A DNA stretch of 8,882 nucleotides from CAZFIM01 sp964519615 (GTDB lineage: Bacteria > Chloroflexota > Dehalococcoidia > GIF9 > UBA5629). The translations under genes were made by a program, and so were the position numbers. The notes beneath the pieces were generated by a model that saw nothing but the letters and a program-made list of their open reading frames with translations, made no database searches and was not told where the DNA came from. Positions 5,649 to 8,882 of this stretch are shown here, piece by piece (positions within the stretch are counted from its first letter, which is position 1; every line of letters starts with the position of its first letter). The stretch is taken from the NCBI GenBank assembly GCA_964519615.1, contig CAZFIM010000093.1, forward strand, positions 1-8,882, given 5' to 3'.

Positions 5649-6674
5649 ATGCCGCACGAAGCAATTCTTTTTGATACGCTTCCCGGCTCCAGGGTACAGT
5701 GCAACGTCTGCCAGTGGCGCTGTGTTATAAACCCTGGCAGGGTGGGTGTATGCCGCGTACGCCGCAATGAGGAGGGCAGGCTCTATTCTTTAAATTATGC
5801 CCTCGTATCTTCTGCGGCGGTCGATCCTATTGAGAAGAAACCTCTCTATCATTTCTACCCCGGTACACAGGTCTTTTCCCTCGGCGGCTGGGGATGCAAT
5901 TTTCACTGTGCACACTGCCAGAACTGGGAGATTGCCTGCGTGGAAACGCCGTCCGGCTCAGATAGAGGCCTGCGGGTGCTCTCCCCTGAAGAAGCGGTCA
6001 GCGCCGCTGTGGGGCACTCCTGCAGGGGAATTGCCTGGACGTACAATGAGCCCGGTGTCTGGTTCGAGTACACGCTTGATTCTGCAAGGCTTGCCTCCGA
6101 GAAGGGTCTGTATACGGTATATGTGACCAACGGTTTTCTTACGGAAGAAGCTCTAGATGCCATCGGCCCTTATCTGGATGCGTGGCGGGTGGATATAAAG
6201 GGATTTTCCGATGCCATTTACAGGGATCTGGCCAGGGTCAGGGGGTGGTGCGGCATTCTGGAGGTAACAAAACGCGCGAAGTCGAAATGGAACATGCACG
6301 TCGAAGTGGTGACTAACGTAATACCGACCATGAACGATGACAGGCAGCAGCTTGAAGCTCTGGCCTCATGGATTTATAATCAACTCGGCGAACTGACGCC
6401 GTGGCATGTGACACGCTTCTATCCTCATCATAACCTTATGCATTTGCCGCTCACTCCGGTGGAAACGCTGGAAAAGGCGTACGATATCGGTAAAAAAGCG
6501 GGGCTGCGTTTTGTCTATCTGGGCAATGTGCACGGGCATGAAAAGGAAAATACGGAATGTTATTCGTGCGGGAGGGTAGTGATATCCAGAATGGGGTATA
6601 ATACCAGAGTTACAGGCATAAACGGTTCCCGCTGTGCTTATTGTGGTGCGGAGTTGAATATACGCAGAGATTAA
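5649..6674 (+). CDS. amrS: AmmeMemoRadiSam system radical SAM enzyme
   Basis: 341 residues; ATG preceded by GGAG 8 bases upstream. The radical SAM cluster motif is CNFHCAHC (C83, C87, C90), preceded by FSLGGWG as in the PflA-like activating-enzyme group. Other marks are YNEP (132-135), VTNG (159-162) and VDIKG (181-185). The N-terminus has four Cys (C18, C21, C25, C35) in the conserved pattern CNVCQWRC...GVC. A C-terminal metal-ribbon-like pair, CYSCG (304-308) and CAYCG (329-333), closes the protein. This is the standard AmrS layout at usual length. It should cleave S-adenosylmethionine reductively via a 4Fe-4S cluster; I do not know its substrate with confidence. It heads the operon with amrB and amrA, the three families that define the system. 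Confidence 0.95.
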   Translation: MPHEAILFDTLPGSRVQCNVCQWRCVINPGRVGVCRVRRNEEGRLYSLNYALVSSAAVDPIEKKPLYHFYPGTQVFSLGGWGCNFHCAHCQNWEIACVETPSGSDRGLRVLSPEEAVSAAVGHSCRGIAWTYNEPGVWFEYTLDSARLASEKGLYTVYVTNGFLTEEALDAIGPYLDAWRVDIKGFSDAIYRDLARVRGWCGILEVTKRAKSKWNMHVEVVTNVIPTMNDDRQQLEALASWIYNQLGELTPWHVTRFYPHHNLMHLPLTPVETLEKAYDIGKKAGLRFVYLGNVHGHEKENTECYSCGRVVISRMGYNTRVTGINGSRCAYCGAELNIRRD

Positions 6675-6698
6675 ACATACAATCTGAGGAGCTGATAT

Positions 6699-7502
6699 AT
6701 GGCTGGACTGGTTATAGGATGCGTAACCCCTCATCCGCCTCTGCTCATCCCTGAGGTTGGGCGGGGGCAGGAGGTTAAAGTGAGCAGTACCTCCAAAGCT
6801 ATGGAGAAGCTGGCGGACATGATGGAGCCGCTGCATATTGAGCTAGCCCTGGCTATCAGCCCTCATGCGCATTATCATCCTCAGGCAATGGGCATATCGA
6901 AAGCGTTGACATCAGAAGGGGACGCGGCTCTGGGAATGGGAAGAGGTCCGCTGCGCATATTCAAGAATGATCTGCAGATGGTGGAGCTCATAGAGAAGGA
7001 GGCCGGCAGCGAGGGAATAGCGGTAAAGTCAATCGCGGATACGGTTCATAAACTGGACTGGGGTGTGATGGTGCCCATGTATTTCCTCTACCGGGCTCTT
7101 CAGGATATCCTGCTGGTGCCGCTTGCCTTTTCATGGCTTTCTTTAAAGCAGCATTACGATTTCGGCAGGGCTATCGGGAGAGCAATAGCTGAGCGGGGGC
7201 TTCGGACCGCTGTTATAGCCAGCGGTGATATGTCTCACCGTCTGCTTGCCGAAGGGCCTTACGGCTATGATCCGGCAGGCCCGGAATTTGACAGGAGAAT
7301 GGCAGAGGCGCTGGCATCGATGGACACCGCCGGTGTTTTGAATATGCCTCCTGATATTATCGAGGGTGCGGGGGAATGCGGCCTGCGCTCTATCGTTATT
7401 CTGCTGGGTATTCTGGATGGGCATACAGTGAAACCATCTGTGCTATCCTATGAGGGGCCTTTTGGAGTGGGGTATCTGGTTGCTTCCTTTGAGGTTTCAT
7501 AA
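6699..7502 (+). CDS. amrB: AmmeMemoRadiSam system protein B, LigB/Memo-like
   Basis: 267 residues; ATG with GAGGAG (6686-6691) 7 bases upstream, 24 bases after amrS. It belongs to the fold shared by class III extradiol ring-cleaving dioxygenases (LigB) and Memo. Likely metal-site residues are His12 in TPHPPLLIP (10-18), His56 in SPHAHYHP (54-61), His180 in ASGDMSHRL (174-182) and Glu226 in EGAGECGLRS (222-231). The end is the conserved SYEGPFGVGYLVA (250-262). One oddity is LDWGVMVPMYFL (119-130): as I recall the family, the position after Asp120 is usually His, but here it is Trp121 (codon TGG). Whether it is an active dioxygenase or only a metal or substrate binder is not clear. Sitting between amrS and amrA makes the B-component assignment firm. 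Confidence 0.87.
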   Translation: MAGLVIGCVTPHPPLLIPEVGRGQEVKVSSTSKAMEKLADMMEPLHIELALAISPHAHYHPQAMGISKALTSEGDAALGMGRGPLRIFKNDLQMVELIEKEAGSEGIAVKSIADTVHKLDWGVMVPMYFLYRALQDILLVPLAFSWLSLKQHYDFGRAIGRAIAERGLRTAVIASGDMSHRLLAEGPYGYDPAGPEFDRRMAEALASMDTAGVLNMPPDIIEGAGECGLRSIVILLGILDGHTVKPSVLSYEGPFGVGYLVASFEVS

Positions 7503-7527
7503 ACAGGGCATTGTGAGGTGTTGAGCT

Positions 7528-8049
7528 ATGAGTAATGAGCAAAAAATACATCCGGTGGTAAAGCTGGCACAGGATGCCGTGGAAACATATATAAAGAAAA
7601 AGCAGGTTTTGGTGCCGAAAGAGCTGACCGAGGAGATGAAAGGCAGGGCCGGGGTATTCGTATCGATCAAAAAACACGGCGAACTAAGAGGATGTATAGG
7701 GACCTTCGAGCCTGCACGTGAAGATATTGCCCGTGAGATAATAGCTAATGCTATTAATTCCGCAACCAGTGATCCGCGCTTCGACCCGGTTAAGATAGCT
7801 GAGCTGGAAGATCTGGAATATAGTGTTGATATACTTACCGCACCTGAGCCGGTGGAAAGTTCTGATGAACTCGACCCTGTACGGTACGGGTTAATTGTAG
7901 AAAGCGGGTTCAGAAAAGGGCTGCTTTTACCTGACCTGTATGGTGTGAAAACAGTGGATGAGCAGATCAGGATTTGCCGGATGAAAGCAGGTATATCATT
8001 CGATGAGCCTGTAAAGCTGTACCGTTTTCAAGTAAGGAGATATAAGTAG
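7528..8049 (+). CDS. amrA: AmmeMemoRadiSam system protein A (AMMECR1 family)
   Basis: 173 residues, a full-length AMMECR1 domain; ATG with GAGGTG (7514-7519) 8 bases upstream and 25 bases after amrB. The family signature LRGCIG is at 53-58, within SIKKHGELRGCIGTF, and is followed by NAINSATSDPRF (74-85) and LPDLYGVKTVDEQIRICRMKAG (134-155, conserved in the family as LP...t.e.fL...c.KAG). The protein is cytoplasmic with no signal sequence. The molecular function of AMMECR1 proteins is not established to my knowledge; Cys56 in the signature is the obvious candidate active residue. In some genomes A and B are fused; here they are separate. The ribosome site of the next gene lies inside the end of this one, so coupling is likely. 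Confidence 0.95.
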   Translation: MSNEQKIHPVVKLAQDAVETYIKKKQVLVPKELTEEMKGRAGVFVSIKKHGELRGCIGTFEPAREDIAREIIANAINSATSDPRFDPVKIAELEDLEYSVDILTAPEPVESSDELDPVRYGLIVESGFRKGLLLPDLYGVKTVDEQIRICRMKAGISFDEPVKLYRFQVRRYK

Positions 8050-8051
8050 TT

Positions 8052-8882
8052 ATGAATCTTCTGGTAATTGGCATCGACAAATGCGGCTCACTGCTGGCCA
8101 GGGAATTTATAGAATTAAACCGCAAGGCTAAAGCTGAGCGCCGTATACAAATTGCAGGCGGCGCATATGCGATAGGGTCAGACCAGAATCTGCTTAACGA
8201 GATAAAGAGCAAACGTAAAGACCTCCAGGTGATCTGGATCAACCGTTCTTTTGCAGAAACGGGAGGGAAAATCGAGGCAGTGGCCGAAGTGCTGAAAGAG
8301 GAATCCGGAAGGATATTCTCCGCCATCAAACCGGACGATTATTATAATACGGATGCCGTGATGCTGGTGGGCTCTCCCACCGATATGTTAGGAGCTGCCG
8401 CGGTACCGGTTCTGGCGCAGCAACTGCGAGACCGCCATATGGGCAAGCCCATTTACGCCCTGATAGTACTGCCGCTAGAGTCCGAGGAAGCCAATCCGGA
8501 TATAGTGCATAATACTGCTGTGTGCCTTAACTCGACCTATAAGATTGCCAACGCCGTCTTTCCCGTGGCGGGTGAAAAATACACCTACGATAAAAGTTCA
8601 TCTTCGGGCAAGGATGAAAGCGTATCCTTAGGCGCTATCGTCGCCCCTTTTTATGATTTGCTGTCTGCCAGCGCCGAGATCGACCCTAAATACGCGGGGG
8701 CCAAGTCTATAGGCATCGGCGATATGCTGCAAACGCTTTCAGGATGGACCGCGCTGGGAATGGGCGTTACGGAATTTGCCACCACCCGGTTTTTCAGGAA
8801 GTCACTGGAGGATTTTCAGGAGAAAGGTGCGGATACAACTAAAATTATGGAGGCAATGAGTTCTGCGCTGGCAAACCTTTCC
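8052..8882 (+). CDS. Divergent tubulin/FtsZ-superfamily-like protein (partial)
   Basis: 277 codons from the ATG at 8052 to the right edge, with no stop. AAGGAG (8034-8039) lies 12 bases upstream, a long spacing, inside the end of amrA, whose stop is 2 bases away. The order of segments follows FtsZ/tubulin: a Gly-containing start (LLVIGIDKCGSLLAREF, 3-19), DAVMLVGSPTDMLGAAAVPVLA (101-122) where FtsZ has its GGGTGTG loop and following helix, PIYALIVLPLESEE (133-146) like FtsZ strand plus TLPFxxEG, CLNSTYKIANAVFPV (158-172) like the L...D..I.I segment, and SIGIGDMLQTLSGWTALGMG (219-238) like the T7 loop NxDfxD and the following G..mGxG. The glycine-rich nucleotide loop is degenerate. This is my reading by motif order, not a search result, so GTP binding and polymerisation are unproven. 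A divergent Rossmann-like protein of another family is the alternative. Confidence 0.6.
   Translation, partial: MNLLVIGIDKCGSLLAREFIELNRKAKAERRIQIAGGAYAIGSDQNLLNEIKSKRKDLQVIWINRSFAETGGKIEAVAEVLKEESGRIFSAIKPDDYYNTDAVMLVGSPTDMLGAAAVPVLAQQLRDRHMGKPIYALIVLPLESEEANPDIVHNTAVCLNSTYKIANAVFPVAGEKYTYDKSSSSGKDESVSLGAIVAPFYDLLSASAEIDPKYAGAKSIGIGDMLQTLSGWTALGMGVTEFATTRFFRKSLEDFQEKGADTTKIMEAMSSALANLS

Noticed and set aside
6366..6836. 156-residue minus-strand frame spanning the amrS-amrB junction
   Set aside because: Antisense to two well-supported genes and without any motif or ribosome site.

Overview
This window looks like chromosomal DNA from an anaerobic bacterium. The signs are a ferredoxin-type Fe-S protein in a small Cys-rich operon, a complete AmmeMemoRadiSam gene set with an oxygen-sensitive radical SAM enzyme, and clear Shine-Dalgarno sites before most genes. 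Dehalococcoidia-like Chloroflexota or a clostridial relative would fit, but no marker here fixes the taxon. I see no insertion sequence, CRISPR array, tRNA or rRNA.

Left block (1-3718): an ABC-2 type exporter. Two permease genes lie on the minus strand and overlap by 4 bases; the downstream one runs off the left edge. The ATPase gene is divergent, on the plus strand, across a gap of about 35 bases. The 598-residue permease has a second membrane domain at its C-terminus with all the motifs expected of a PrsW-type intramembrane protease, so it looks like a permease-protease fusion.

Middle block (3719-5574): a gene-poor stretch with one small membrane-protein gene on the minus strand (3926-4114, very strong ribosome site). 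Two dyad-symmetric candidate operators follow. Then comes a compact plus-strand cluster of a 54-residue single-span protein, a 78-residue zinc-ribbon-like Cys-rich protein and a 240-residue Fe-S protein. A near-consensus promoter and a foldable segment between the ABC ATPase gene and the small minus-strand gene may mark a terminator or an unannotated RNA.

Right block (5600-8882): an extended -10 promoter precedes amrS (radical SAM), a LigB/Memo-like amrB and amrA (AMMECR1), tightly packed and each with its own ribosome site. The last gene starts 2 bases after amrA, is cut by the right edge, and encodes what looks like a divergent tubulin/FtsZ-superfamily protein. This linkage and the permease-PrsW fusion are the two most interesting points.
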